Shown here: piece after piece, positions 1 through 8,635 of the stretch
Layout: each line of letters opens with the position of its first letter
Position numbering within the stretch: the first letter of the stretch is position 1
Assembly (NCBI GenBank): GCA_050249695.1
Contig: JBFWQA010000001.1
Coordinates: 1,282,705-1,346,704 of the forward strand
Reading direction: 5' to 3'
DNA length: 64,000 bases
DNA from: JACKJP01 sp050249695
GTDB taxonomy: Bacteria > Pseudomonadota > Alphaproteobacteria > Rhizobiales > Tepidamorphaceae
The notes under the pieces: model-generated
Database searches by the model: none
Told to the model about the DNA's origin: nothing
Seen by the model: the letters and a program-made list of their open reading frames with translations, nothing else
Translations under genes and position numbers: made by a program

Positions 1-473
1 CCACGGCGCTGACCGCCATCGGCGCATTCGTGATCATGCGGCGGCGGATGGCATTCACGGGGCTGGAGAAAATCCTGCTGGTTCTCGTCTGGCTGCTCGG
101 CGGCTACGGATTTGCGATCACCCTGCCGACCATGATCGACCGGTCGCTTTCATTCTATATTCTGGAAAAGCTCGACCAGCGAGGCGGCGGGATTCGGCGC
201 GACGCCATGGCCCAGATCTTCCGGGAGGAATATCTGCCCGAATTCCGTCTGGTCGACGTCCGCCTTACCGAACAGGTCGCATCTGGCACCATCGAGATCG
301 AAAGCGGCTGCGTGCGCCTGACACCGCGCGGCAGGTTTCTTGCCCGGGTGGGCCGCTACCTGCGCGAAAACCTGATGCCCCGGGAGCGCCTGTTGTCTGG
401 CATCTACACGGATGCGCTCACCCGGCCCTACGCGGCAAGCGACGGCGAGGAAAAAGACTATGGCTGCCGGTGA
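1..473 (+). CDS. Membrane protein with C-terminal winged-helix-like region, 5' end outside the window
   Basis: The frame is open to the left edge, so the gene probably starts upstream; an internal GTG at 30 is the first start visible. The visible part begins with one or two hydrophobic segments (LLVLVWLLGGYGFAI) and continues with about 100 soluble residues (SFYILEKLD, then RRDAMAQIF, then CVRLTPRGRFLARV). That pattern resembles a small winged-helix fold, although I cannot assign a family. The stop overlaps the start of the next membrane protein by 14 bases, so the two are probably co-translated. The neighbours are surface-polysaccharide genes, so a role in the same envelope pathway is an inference only. 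Confidence 0.7.
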   Translation, partial: TALTAIGAFVIMRRRMAFTGLEKILLVLVWLLGGYGFAITLPTMIDRSLSFYILEKLDQRGGGIRRDAMAQIFREEYLPEFRLVDVRLTEQVASGTIEIESGCVRLTPRGRFLARVGRYLRENLMPRERLLSGIYTDALTRPYAASDGEEKDYGCR

Positions 474-2178
474 GCGACGCGGTTCGTCCCCCGCGATGGA
501 CCTTGCCGCACTGGCACTGTTTTTCGGCGCCGCCGCAGCCGCGTTCTTCGTGCCGCTATTCGCCGGTCCGACGGATATGCCGGGCTTCACCGACACCCTG
601 TTCAACATGTACGTCCTTGAACATGTGACCCGCTGGCTCGCGGGCGGCGTGCCCTCCCTCGCCTCGCCCGGCTTCTACTGGCCTTACCCGTTCACCTTCG
701 CCTTCTCAGACACGCATCTTCTGAGCCTCCCCTTCTACGCGCTGCCGCGCTGGATCGGGCTTTCGCCGGAGAGCGCCTTCAAGGTCTGGTTTGTCGCCGG
801 ATATTCGCTCACCTTCATTGCCGCTCACATCGCGATGCGCCTTATGGGCCTTCGCCCCTGGCCCGCGTCGCTGGGCGCGTTCGCGTTCGTCTTCTCGCTG
901 CCCGCGCTCGCCCAGATCCTGCACGCGCAACTCGGCTGGGCGGCGGGCGTCCCCTTCGCCTTCCTGTTCATGCTGCGCTACGCGGGACCCCAGGGCCGGC
1001 CCTCCGACCTGCTGGCGTTCACCGCCGCGATCGCCCTGCAAATCGTCCTCAATATCTATCTTGGTTTCTACGCGCTTCTCCTCTGCGCCATCCTCTTCTG
1101 CTGCGCGCTCGCTTTCGACCACGGCTGGAAGCCTCGGATGTGGGGCTCGCGTCTCGCAGGCGTCTATCGCGACTTCCGTCGTCCGCGTGGCACAGGCCCT
1201 GGGCTTGCGGCCTTTGCCCTCTTGAGCGTCCTCTGCGCCGTGGCGCTGCTGGGATTTCATGGATACGTCGCCGTCCTGTACGGCTTCGGCCGCGACTGGA
1301 GCGATATCGCGCCGATGGTGCCGCGATGGCAATCCTATCTGATGATGGACGCGTTGCCCTATTGGGAACCGATTTCGCGAAGGCTGCCGGATGTTCCCGC
1401 GCGCCACGAACACCAGCTGTTCATCGGCCTGCCGCTGGGGGCGCTGTTCCTGCTTTCCTTCACCGGCCTCGCGCGCGCGCCGCGCGAAAAGATCCTGCTG
1501 GCCCTGACGGCGCCGGTCGCTCTCTTGCTGTTTCTTTCCGTCGCCGGGTTCAGCCTCTATTTCCTGGTCGCCCAGCTACCCGGCTTCAACGCCATTCGGG
1601 CAGCAACGCGCTACGAACTCGTCGCGCTTTTCCCGATCTGCGTGGTCGCGATGCTCACGCTCCAGGGTTTGTCGGACCGCTCCCGCCTCGGCCCTGTCCT
1701 GATGCTCGCCGCCGCGATCTGGGTCATCTCCGACGTGGCCCTTTTCAAGCGCGACGAATACGATTCCTCTGCCGAGCGCGCCCGGATCAGGCAAATCTCC
1801 GCCGACATCGTCGCGAACGGCATCGGCCCGCGCAGCGTCCTCGCCTACGGCAAGGGCGAACCGCTCGATCAGCGGACCCACCGCCAGATGCTCGCAATGT
1901 GGGCCGCGATGGAGGCGGGGGTTCCGACGCTCAACGGCTATTCGGGCAACTATCCGCCCGGCGGCGGCAACGACAATTGCAGCTGGTTCATCCATCAGCT
2001 CGCCCGCTACGACATCTGGGCGCGGGAGAATGGAAGACCGCGCCTTGCCGAGCTCGGCTACGACATTGTTCCGCTGCGCCTGCCGCCCTGCGACCTGACG
2101 CCGGAATCGGTGCTTGCGCGCGACGCCGCCGACCTTCCGGCATCCCTGCTCGACCGCGACGGCATCGTATCTCCTTGA
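460..2178 (+). CDS. Polytopic membrane protein, GT-C glycosyltransferase-like
   Basis: About 572 residues with roughly ten or more hydrophobic segments. The N-terminal half carries an acidic loop (GFTDTLFNMYVLEH) after the first membrane segment, as in GT-C glycosyltransferases that use polyprenyl-linked sugars. The C-terminal region from about residue 455 looks extramembrane. I chose the ATG at 460, which has GAGG eight to ten bases upstream and overlaps the previous stop; the longer reading from 412 has no such site. It is followed convergently by a gtrB-like gene and gtrA, so it may be the serotype-specific transferase (GtrC role) of a glycan-modification module. The family assignment is by topology and context only. 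Confidence 0.75.
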   Translation: MAAGERRGSSPAMDLAALALFFGAAAAAFFVPLFAGPTDMPGFTDTLFNMYVLEHVTRWLAGGVPSLASPGFYWPYPFTFAFSDTHLLSLPFYALPRWIGLSPESAFKVWFVAGYSLTFIAAHIAMRLMGLRPWPASLGAFAFVFSLPALAQILHAQLGWAAGVPFAFLFMLRYAGPQGRPSDLLAFTAAIALQIVLNIYLGFYALLLCAILFCCALAFDHGWKPRMWGSRLAGVYRDFRRPRGTGPGLAAFALLSVLCAVALLGFHGYVAVLYGFGRDWSDIAPMVPRWQSYLMMDALPYWEPISRRLPDVPARHEHQLFIGLPLGALFLLSFTGLARAPREKILLALTAPVALLLFLSVAGFSLYFLVAQLPGFNAIRAATRYELVALFPICVVAMLTLQGLSDRSRLGPVLMLAAAIWVISDVALFKRDEYDSSAERARIRQISADIVANGIGPRSVLAYGKGEPLDQRTHRQMLAMWAAMEAGVPTLNGYSGNYPPGGGNDNCSWFIHQLARYDIWARENGRPRLAELGYDIVPLRLPPCDLTPESVLARDAADLPASLLDRDGIVSP

Positions 2179-2258
2179 AGCACAGCCGGACGGCGGCCGG
2201 AAACCGCTGCCAACGGAAAAACCGACGACGGGTCGACGCTCTGGCCGTCTCCCCGCCA

Positions 2259-3260
2259 TCATCGTTTCGTGCGCTGGCCGCCCCGCTTGACGCCCTTGCC
2301 GGGGGTGACCGTCTCGACCAGAAAGCGCGGCCGGCGTTTGGTCTCCACGTAGATGCGGCCGATATATTCGCCGATAACACCCAGAGAAATGAGCTGCACG
2401 CCGCTGAGAAAGAACAGCGGCAGCGAGAGCGAGGCCCATCCCGGCACGGCGCCTTGGGTGAAGACGACCACCCACAGCACCCAAAGCCCCCCGAAGACCG
2501 TGCCGATGGACACGACGATGCCGGTCATCGAAATGATCCGCAGCGGCCAGATGGAAAACGACGTGATCGCGGTAAGCGCGACGGAGATCATCCGCCGCAG
2601 GCTGTATTTCGTATCGCCGGCCGCGCGCGACAAATGATCGTATTCGACGCGAGCCGTTCGCAGGCCGAGCGATCCCACGATTCCGCGCAGATATACGTTG
2701 CTCTCTCCATATTCGGCGAGCGCCTGAACGGCCCGCCGTGTCATCAGGCGGAAATCGCCGTGCTGAGGCAGCATGCCAACGCCGAGCATCGAGGAAAGCC
2801 GGTAAAATCCCCCCGCTGACAGCCGCTTGAAGAAACCGTCTCCGCTGCGCGAGGCACGTATGCCGAAAACGATGTCGGCCCCCTCGCGCCACGCGTCGAG
2901 CATGCGCGGTATCACGCTGATGTCATCCTGCAGGTCGGCGTCGAGCGAGATCAGAACGTCGCCTTCGGCGGTCGTCAGACCGGCCAGCAATGCGATGTTC
3001 TGACCACGGTTCGCCGCCAGCCTTATGCCGCGAATGCGCGGGTCACGGGCCGCCAGCTCTTCGATCACCCGCCACGTGCGGTCACCGCTTCCGTCGTCGA
3101 CAAACCAGACCGTGCTCCCCCGCGCGACCTGCCCCTTCCGGGCAAGACCATTCAGCAGGTTGCTGAGCGCCTTCGCGGTCATCGGCAGGACGGCTTCCTC
3201 ATTGTAACAGGGCACGACGAGGCCGAGAACGGGGGCGGGCGGGCGAGCTTTTTCAGCCAT
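2259..3260 (-). CDS. Polyprenyl-phosphate glycosyltransferase, GtrB-like (GT2)
   Basis: 333 residues. The GT2 fold is plain: VVPCYNEE near residue 15, FVDDGSGDRTW near 52, and the metal-binding stretch SLDADLQDD near 105. QHGDFRLMTRRA near 165 is typical of the GtrB/DPM1-like branch. Two C-terminal transmembrane segments follow (about 235-255 and 265-300). Enzymes of this type transfer a sugar from a nucleotide donor to undecaprenyl phosphate at the inner face of the membrane. The start codon overlaps the stop of the gtrA-like gene (ATGGCTGA), so the two are translationally coupled. The sugar cannot be read from the sequence. Confidence 0.92.
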   Translation of the reverse strand: MAEKARPPAPVLGLVVPCYNEEAVLPMTAKALSNLLNGLARKGQVARGSTVWFVDDGSGDRTWRVIEELAARDPRIRGIRLAANRGQNIALLAGLTTAEGDVLISLDADLQDDISVIPRMLDAWREGADIVFGIRASRSGDGFFKRLSAGGFYRLSSMLGVGMLPQHGDFRLMTRRAVQALAEYGESNVYLRGIVGSLGLRTARVEYDHLSRAAGDTKYSLRRMISVALTAITSFSIWPLRIISMTGIVVSIGTVFGGLWVLWVVVFTQGAVPGWASLSLPLFFLSGVQLISLGVIGEYIGRIYVETKRRPRFLVETVTPGKGVKRGGQRTKR

Positions 3261-3645
3261 GGATGGGCTTTCCCGGGAATGCGAAGTGACGCATGCCGAC
3301 GAAACCTATCGCGGCGTAGACTGCGACGCCGGCGATCTGACCGGCATGCGCGCCAAACACCGTGAGGTCTCGTACCGCAAGCAGCGTGCCCAGATTGCAG
3401 AGCCAGGCGATGGCGACGACAACGGTAAATCGCAAGAACGCGAAGCGGCTTCTCCCGCGCGCGCCGAACGTCCATCGGCTGTTGAGCAGAAAGCTGACGG
3501 CGATGCCGATGGCAAATCCGATGACATTCGACCAGACGTCGCCGAACCCCGACGCCATCAGCAGAAAGATGATCGAGAGGCCGAGCGCGGTATTGAACAG
3601 GCCAGCCGTGACAAATCGCACAAGATCGGCCCTCAACCCTTGCAT
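3253..3645 (-). CDS. GtrA-family membrane protein (lipid-linked sugar flippase)
   Basis: 130 residues with four membrane segments, the usual GtrA length and topology. Recognisable positions are RFVTAGLFNTALGL at the start, NVIGFAIGIAVSFLLN in the second segment, RWTFGARG and a final GMRHFAFPGK. GtrA proteins are thought to flip polyprenyl-phosphate sugars made by GtrB. A longer in-frame reading to 4047 exists, but the ATG at 3645 has GGGGGC just upstream and matches the family start. It is first of a two-gene unit with the GT2 gene and is transcribed divergently from the membrane protein at 3914. Confidence 0.9.
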   Translation of the reverse strand: MQGLRADLVRFVTAGLFNTALGLSIIFLLMASGFGDVWSNVIGFAIGIAVSFLLNSRWTFGARGRSRFAFLRFTVVVAIAWLCNLGTLLAVRDLTVFGAHAGQIAGVAVYAAIGFVGMRHFAFPGKPIHG

Positions 3646-3913
3646 ATCGCCCCCGGAACGCGCGCCGACGATGCCCGCTTCTGCGATGTAACTGCCAGAA
3701 CCCGCGGTAAAAATAAACACCGGCGGACAATACCCCCGTCGGCGATAAGCCGTTCGGATCGATGGATCGCCACCGCGCCTCTTGTGATCTTGGACGCAAT
3801 GGCATGGCCTTTTGCGAGACTGAAGCCGTTCCATGCCGCGCCCGAAACCATTATGAGTACGCCCGCTGGACAGATGCGCATGTTGCGCCACGGGCCCTGA
3901 AAGGTTGCAGACG

Positions 3914-5470
3914 ATGCGGAAGTTCACGGCCGCCGCGATATTGCTGGTGCAGGCGGGGCTTCTCGCGGCGATCATCATGCCGGCGATTGTCGTCTTCGCA
4001 GATGAACTCGGGCTGCAGCAGCAGCTGTACAACAGCGACACCGTCAATGTCTTTCTGCTCGCCGGCGACGTCCTGAACGATCCGGCATCCTACTTCCGCT
4101 GGGTTGTTCCGCCGTCCTTCTACCTCGTCCCCGATCTGGTGCTCGCCTGCGCCATTCTCCTTGCGGGCGTGGCGACTCCCTGGCAGATGCCGATCTTCTA
4201 TGCCGTCTCCGCGACACTGCAATCCCTCGCTGTGGGATTGATCCTGTCCCGCGTGCGCGCCGTGCCGGCGGCATTCGGCATGTGGGCTTGGGCGGCGTTG
4301 CTCGTGCTTGTCGGAATTTTCGGCCTCGCCGCGGACGACACGCTTCCGTCCACCCTGGCATTTCTTCGCGCCCCGCTCGCATTCTATCATTCAGGCGCGC
4401 TGACGCTTTCGCTCTGGGGCCTGTGGATCCTCCTCGCCTGCGCCGGAACGGGCAAACTCCGTGCGAGACTTCTTTGGACGCTTGTCGCACTGGTGGTCGC
4501 GGGAACCTTCTCCGATCTCGTGTTTCTGGTCTGGTTCGTCGCGCCGGCGGTCCTTGCCCTGCTTGCGACAGGCCGCAGGACGGGGAATGCGGCCTACAGG
4601 CGGCTTGCCCTGCTCATCGCGGCCGCGGGCGCCGCCACCTTCATCGTCGAACATCTGCTCAACTATGCGCGGGAGGCCTACCTGCGCGCCAGCGACGTGT
4701 GGCACCCTCTCGGTCTGCTCGCTGGCTACCTCGAAACATTTCTCCGCGCGCCGGACATTGTCGCGATCGCTGCGACCTTCCTCCTTCTTGCCTCCGGATG
4801 GCACGCCTTCGTGCTTTTCGTATCGGGCCGCCGGGAGGATGCGGGAAACCCGCCAAACCTCGCCGCCCTGTTCCTTGGCATCGGCGCATCCGGTGCGGTC
4901 GCCGGATTCATCTACGTCGGCCGTTCCGTGGATTTGATCGAATACCGATTTCTGCTTCCCGCTTTCGCCTATCCGTTCATCTGGCTTCTGCTTCGGCCGG
5001 GCATCGCGCGCCTTGCAAGGCCCGTACCGGCGATCGCCCTTGCCGCGGTCCCGGCATTGGCAGCGGGTGGCATCGCCGCGTTTCGCTTCGATCAGGCGCC
5101 GCCGACAATGTCGCGCGATCACGCCGATCTCATCCGCTGCCTTGACCGGGAAGGACAGGTCGCCGGGCTTTCCGACTATTGGGACGCCATGTCCGTCATG
5201 CACGCCTCGGGCGGACGGATCCACGCCGTGGCGATTGCCGCCGACGGCTACGGCTATCTCTGGAACATCAACCGGGACTGGTATTTCTGGCGGCGCGACA
5301 CCGGAGCCGAGGCCCGGTTCACCTATGTGATCATGCACAAGCTCGATCCGACCGCCATCGCCGGCCGATTCGGACCGCCCGGCCGCGAAATCTCATGCGC
5401 CGGCCGAACGATATGGTTCTACGATCACCCGATATTTCCACGCGGCGAAGATCCAGCCGCGCCGCGCTGA
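3914..5470 (+). CDS. Polytopic membrane protein, possible GT-C glycosyltransferase
   Basis: About 518 residues with ten or so hydrophobic segments and no cytoplasmic domain of note. After the first segment comes a loop with YNSDTVNVFLLAGDV, an acidic stretch in the place where GT-C enzymes keep catalytic carboxylates. A soluble C-terminal part (from about residue 395) contains DLIRCLDREGQVAGLSDYWDA. The ATG at 3914 has AAAGG at the right distance; the TTG at 3905 does not. It is transcribed divergently from gtrA-gtrB and is the second candidate for the sugar-transferring partner of that pair. I do not recognise a named family. Confidence 0.72.
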   Translation: MRKFTAAAILLVQAGLLAAIIMPAIVVFADELGLQQQLYNSDTVNVFLLAGDVLNDPASYFRWVVPPSFYLVPDLVLACAILLAGVATPWQMPIFYAVSATLQSLAVGLILSRVRAVPAAFGMWAWAALLVLVGIFGLAADDTLPSTLAFLRAPLAFYHSGALTLSLWGLWILLACAGTGKLRARLLWTLVALVVAGTFSDLVFLVWFVAPAVLALLATGRRTGNAAYRRLALLIAAAGAATFIVEHLLNYAREAYLRASDVWHPLGLLAGYLETFLRAPDIVAIAATFLLLASGWHAFVLFVSGRREDAGNPPNLAALFLGIGASGAVAGFIYVGRSVDLIEYRFLLPAFAYPFIWLLLRPGIARLARPVPAIALAAVPALAAGGIAAFRFDQAPPTMSRDHADLIRCLDREGQVAGLSDYWDAMSVMHASGGRIHAVAIAADGYGYLWNINRDWYFWRRDTGAEARFTYVIMHKLDPTAIAGRFGPPGREISCAGRTIWFYDHPIFPRGEDPAAPR

Positions 5471-5478
5471 ACACAATC

Positions 5479-5507
5479 TTGACTCATTTGCTGCACCGCG
5501 CATAAGA
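5479..5507 (+). promoter_or_regulatory. Candidate sigma-70-type promoter for btuB
   Basis: TTGACT at 5479 is followed after 17 bases by ATAAGA at 5502, a good match to -35 and -10 boxes. It lies just upstream of the cobalamin riboswitch, so a transcript from here would carry the whole aptamer. Confidence 0.5.
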
Positions 5508-5519
5508 ATTGCGCACGCG

Positions 5520-5713
5520 CTGGTGTCCGGGTTCGCCCGGAGAAAAGGGAACGCGGTGCGGCCTTCGTCAGAGGGCCAATGCCGTGGCTGCCCCCGCAAC
5601 TGTAAGCGGCGAGCGTTACCTTCGTTGATGCCACTGGGCCCAGTCGGTCCGGGAAGGCGGAAGGAAACGCGACGACCCGCAAGCCAGGAAACCTGCCTGC
5701 GTCGTGTCACCCT
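5520..5713 (+). ncRNA. Cobalamin (AdoCbl) riboswitch
   Basis: The conserved blocks of the B12 aptamer occur in order: a GGTG element at 5522, AAAAGGGAAC then GCGGTG near 5543-5560, the B12-box region CCGTGGCTGCCCCCGCAACTG beginning at 5582, GCCACTG near 5629, CGGGAAGGCG near 5650, and GACCCGCAAGCCAGGAAACCTGCC at about 5673-5698. It sits between a candidate promoter and the BtuB-type receptor gene. Binding of adenosylcobalamin should lower expression of that receptor. Confidence 0.95.
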
Positions 5714-5835
5714 TTCCTCGCGCGGGGCGTGCAGGGAGCGGATAGCCGTAGCGGTGACGAGCGAAACCGGACCGGAGGGGTCGGGTGCCGTGTCGTTGCA
5801 GGTTTCGGACCCACCGGACTGAAAAGCGCGCGGAA

Positions 5836-5864
5836 ACTCCCCTCGGTCAGAACTTAAGGGGCGT
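5836..5864 (+). promoter_or_regulatory. Hairpin masking the btuB ribosome-binding site
   Basis: CCCCT at 5839-5843 pairs with AGGGG at 5857-5861, which is the Shine-Dalgarno sequence of the GTG start at 5869. Two further pairs (AC with GT) extend the stem after one mismatch, to 5836 and 5864. This is the layout of a translational expression platform for the upstream riboswitch. Pairing was found by eye and not by energy calculation. Confidence 0.55.
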
Positions 5865-5868
5865 CACC

Positions 5869-7860
5869 GTGCCAATACGAAACCGATTCTACTTTAGCGG
5901 GTTATCCGCACTTTCTCTTGCAATGTCTCAACTTCTGATCGAGCCCGCCCGGGCCGATCTCCTCCCCCCGCTCATCATCTCCTCCGATCAGGTGCCGGTG
6001 CCCTCCGGGGCCGCCGGCAGCGCCGTGACGGTCATCGGCGAGGAAGAGATTGAGGACAGCAAAGCCGTCACACTGGTCGATGTCCTGCGCGGCCAGCCCG
6101 GATTGGCGCTCAGCCAGAGCGGCACGCGCGGCTCGCTCACCGAAATCCGCATGCGCGGCTCGGAAGCCAACCATGTTCTCGTGATTGTCGACGGGATAGA
6201 AGCCAACCGGCCGGGCGAAGGCGGCTTCGATTTCTCCAGCCTGCTGGCCGCAGATATCGAACGCGTGGAAATCCTGCGCGGTCCGCAATCGGGCATCTAT
6301 GGCGCGAACGCGATGGGCGGCGTCATTATGATCGTGACGAAATCCGGCCGTGGCCTGGAAGGCTATGAGGGCCATGTCCGCGCCGAGGTCGGCACACGGC
6401 AGTCGGGTGCGGGCGGCTTTTCGTTTCGGGCCGGCCGGGGTCCGGCATGGGGCTCGCTCTCCGTCTCCGGGCTGACCACCGAAGGCGACAACATCTCGCG
6501 CGCGGGAAATGAAAATGACGGCGCCCGAGATGTTTCGGTGAATGCGAAGGGCGGCGTGGAGATTTCGCCCGCCTTCGAGATCGATGGCATCCTGCGCTAT
6601 ATCGACCGCCGCGTCGAATCGGATCCGCAGGATTTCAACTGCTTCGCTTACGATATCTTCTTCAACTGCACCGCCCCGAGCCCGACTTACGGCCTCGGCG
6701 TGGACGGTTTCGATTTCGGTGAAACGGAAGACCTGTCGGGACGCGCCACTGCCCGCTACAAGGCGCTCGACGGCCGCTGGATTCACGAATTCACCGGCTC
6801 GTTCAACCATATCGACACGCTGTTCCAACCGCAGGGCGGCGCATACAGCAGCGCCGAGGAACGCCGGCAGGTCGCAAGCTATAAGACGGCGTACAATTTT
6901 GTGACCGGCAACGGCGCGGTCGATCACACGCTGACCGGGCTGATCGAATGGCAGCACGAAACGTTCCGCCAGACGCAGGCGACGGCAACGCCGGGACAGC
7001 GGGCGCTGAAGGTTCGCGACACCGCATCGGCTGCGGCGGAATATCTCGTCCGGTTCGGCAATATCAGCCTCACCGGCGCACTCCGGTTCGACGAGAACGA
7101 CCGCTTCGAGGATGCCACGACCTGGCGTGTCACCGGCGCCTATGAGATGCCCGACCTCGATGCGCGGTTGCATGCCAGCGTCGGCACGGCGGTGACCAAT
7201 CCGACCTTCTATGAACTGTTTGGCTTCTTCCCCGGTTCTTTCGTGGGCAATGCCGCCCTGCGCCCCGAATCGTCGACGGGTTTCGACATCGGCATCGAAA
7301 AGAGCTTCCTCAACGGCGACTTCGTCGTCGACGTCACCTATTTCCAGCAGGATCTGGAAGACGAGATCGTCACGGTTTTCGGCGTGGTTTCGACCGCGGC
7401 CAATCTCAGCGGCGATTCACAGCGCAGCGGCGTGGAGGTGTCGACAAAGTGGACACCGCTCGCCTGGCTCGATCTCACCGCGGCATATACCTATCTGGAT
7501 TCCACGCAGCCCGGTCCCGCCCGCGAGGTCCGCAGACCCCGCCATTCCGGCCGCGTCGATGCCACCGCCCGCTTCGCCCAGGACCGGGGACGCGTCACCC
7601 TCGGCGCCCAGTGGAGCGCGGATATGATCGATACGCAGTTCCTCGCGAACTTCCCCTTCAGCAGGGTCGCCGCGCTGGACGATTTCGTCTCCGTCAACGC
7701 GGCGGTGAGCTATCTGGTGCGCCCGGACCTTGAACTCTACGCCCGGGTGGAGAACCTGTTCGATACCCGATACGAGGAAGTCTTTTCCTATCAGGCGCCC
7801 GGCGTTACCGCCTATGCGGGCCTCGTCTGGCGCTTCGGCAATACCGACCGGCCGCAATAG
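5869..7860 (+). CDS. btuB: TonB-dependent outer-membrane receptor, BtuB-type (cobalamin uptake)
   Basis: 663 residues from a GTG at 5869 that has AAGGGG eight bases upstream; the ATG-initiated reading from 5785 would start inside the leader. A signal peptide ends at about EPARA-DLLPP (residues 29-30). The plug domain follows, with VTVIGEEEIED, LVDVLRGQPGLALSQ, IRMRGSEANHVLVIVDGI, VEILRGPQSGIYGANAMGGVI. The remainder is barrel, including TNPTFYELFG and RPESSTGFDIGIEKSF and a closing VWRFGN. The cobalamin riboswitch directly upstream supports B12 as substrate. No btuCDF genes are near, so the receptor is an isolated unit relying on inner-membrane genes elsewhere. Confidence 0.93.
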   Translation: MPIRNRFYFSGLSALSLAMSQLLIEPARADLLPPLIISSDQVPVPSGAAGSAVTVIGEEEIEDSKAVTLVDVLRGQPGLALSQSGTRGSLTEIRMRGSEANHVLVIVDGIEANRPGEGGFDFSSLLAADIERVEILRGPQSGIYGANAMGGVIMIVTKSGRGLEGYEGHVRAEVGTRQSGAGGFSFRAGRGPAWGSLSVSGLTTEGDNISRAGNENDGARDVSVNAKGGVEISPAFEIDGILRYIDRRVESDPQDFNCFAYDIFFNCTAPSPTYGLGVDGFDFGETEDLSGRATARYKALDGRWIHEFTGSFNHIDTLFQPQGGAYSSAEERRQVASYKTAYNFVTGNGAVDHTLTGLIEWQHETFRQTQATATPGQRALKVRDTASAAAEYLVRFGNISLTGALRFDENDRFEDATTWRVTGAYEMPDLDARLHASVGTAVTNPTFYELFGFFPGSFVGNAALRPESSTGFDIGIEKSFLNGDFVVDVTYFQQDLEDEIVTVFGVVSTAANLSGDSQRSGVEVSTKWTPLAWLDLTAAYTYLDSTQPGPAREVRRPRHSGRVDATARFAQDRGRVTLGAQWSADMIDTQFLANFPFSRVAALDDFVSVNAAVSYLVRPDLELYARVENLFDTRYEEVFSYQAPGVTAYAGLVWRFGNTDRPQ

Positions 7861-7898
7861 CCGGAAAGGCGCGCCAGCCCGTCAGGCGCAATTGCCCC

Positions 7899-7927
7899 GA
7901 AGGCCGGCCCCTCACTCACCGGCCTTC
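7899..7927. terminator. Possible shared terminator between btuB and cutA
   Basis: GAAGGCCGG (7899-7907) and CCGGCCTTC (7919-7927) form a perfect nine-pair stem. The + strand continues with a T-rich stretch. It lies between convergent genes and reaches into the last codons of cutA, so its role for the minus strand is less clear. Confidence 0.45.
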
Positions 7928-8259
7928 GTTTCCGTTTCCTCTTTGATCCAGGCGGCGAAGGCGTCATTCGCCTTCGCCGGCAGTTCGATGATCGCAGGCA
8001 CCTCGTAAGGGTGAAGCTGCGCGAGCGCGGCACGAAGCTCCCCGACGCGCCCGCTCTGCGTCTTGAGGATGAGGACGCATTCGCCCTCCTCCTCCACCTT
8101 GCCCTTCCACTGATAGATGGCGCGCATGCCGGGAATCATGTTGGCGCAGGCCGCAATTCGCCGGCGCACGAGCGCCTCGGCTATCGATCGGCCGACATCC
8201 TCGCTCGGCACGGTCGTGTAGACCAGGCTGATCGCCGAAACGTCCTTGCTCACCGCCAC
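7912..8259 (-). CDS. cutA: CutA1 family divalent-cation tolerance protein
   Basis: 115 residues, the usual CutA length. Family marks include LVYTTVPSEDVGRSIAEALVRRRIAACANM, where ACAN holds the conserved cysteine, IYQWKGKVEEEGECVLILKT, and HPYEVPAIIELP. CutA proteins are trimeric with a ferredoxin-like fold; in E. coli cutA was linked to copper tolerance, although its molecular role is not settled. The start is GTG at 8259, or another GTG two codons further in. It follows the dodecin gene by 12 bases on the same strand. Confidence 0.92.
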   Translation of the reverse strand: MAVSKDVSAISLVYTTVPSEDVGRSIAEALVRRRIAACANMIPGMRAIYQWKGKVEEEGECVLILKTQSGRVGELRAALAQLHPYEVPAIIELPAKANDAFAAWIKEETETKAGE

Positions 8260-8271
8260 GACGCCCCGCCT

Positions 8272-8487
8272 CTAATCGTCTTCAAGCGTGAAGCCCGCCT
8301 TGATGGTCACCTGAAAGTGCTTCACCTCACCCTCCTCGACATGGCCGCGCGTTTGCAGCACCTCGAACCAGCGCAGATTGCGCACCGTCTTTCCGGCCCG
8401 CGCGATCGCGACGCGGATGGCGTCATCGATACTTTTGGAAGACGAACCGACCAGTTCGACGGTCTTGTAGACGTGGTTGTGTTCCAT
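8272..8487 (-). CDS. Dodecin family flavin-binding protein
   Basis: 71 residues. The sequence MEHNHVYKTVELVGSSSKS, then IDDAIRVAIARAGKTVRNLRWFEV, then VKHFQVTIKAGFTLED matches dodecin throughout, including the Trp (LRWFEV) that stacks on flavin. Dodecins are small dodecameric proteins that store or buffer riboflavin or FMN. The ATG at 8487 has AAGGAA upstream, and the longer reading to 8526 is not needed. It probably forms a two-gene unit with cutA. Confidence 0.92.
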   Translation of the reverse strand: MEHNHVYKTVELVGSSSKSIDDAIRVAIARAGKTVRNLRWFEVLQTRGHVEEGEVKHFQVTIKAGFTLEDD

Positions 8488-8635
8488 CGGACGTTCCTTC
8501 CCGTTTCGTAGTGGTCGTACTTCCAACGCTACTCCTTTTGGGCCGGTTGCGTCACCTCCCGCATATTGCCCAGCCGTTGCGCGCCGCTATAGTGCGCCGT
8601 CGGCAGCCGCCGGCGCTTCGGGAGTATCCAGAGAC

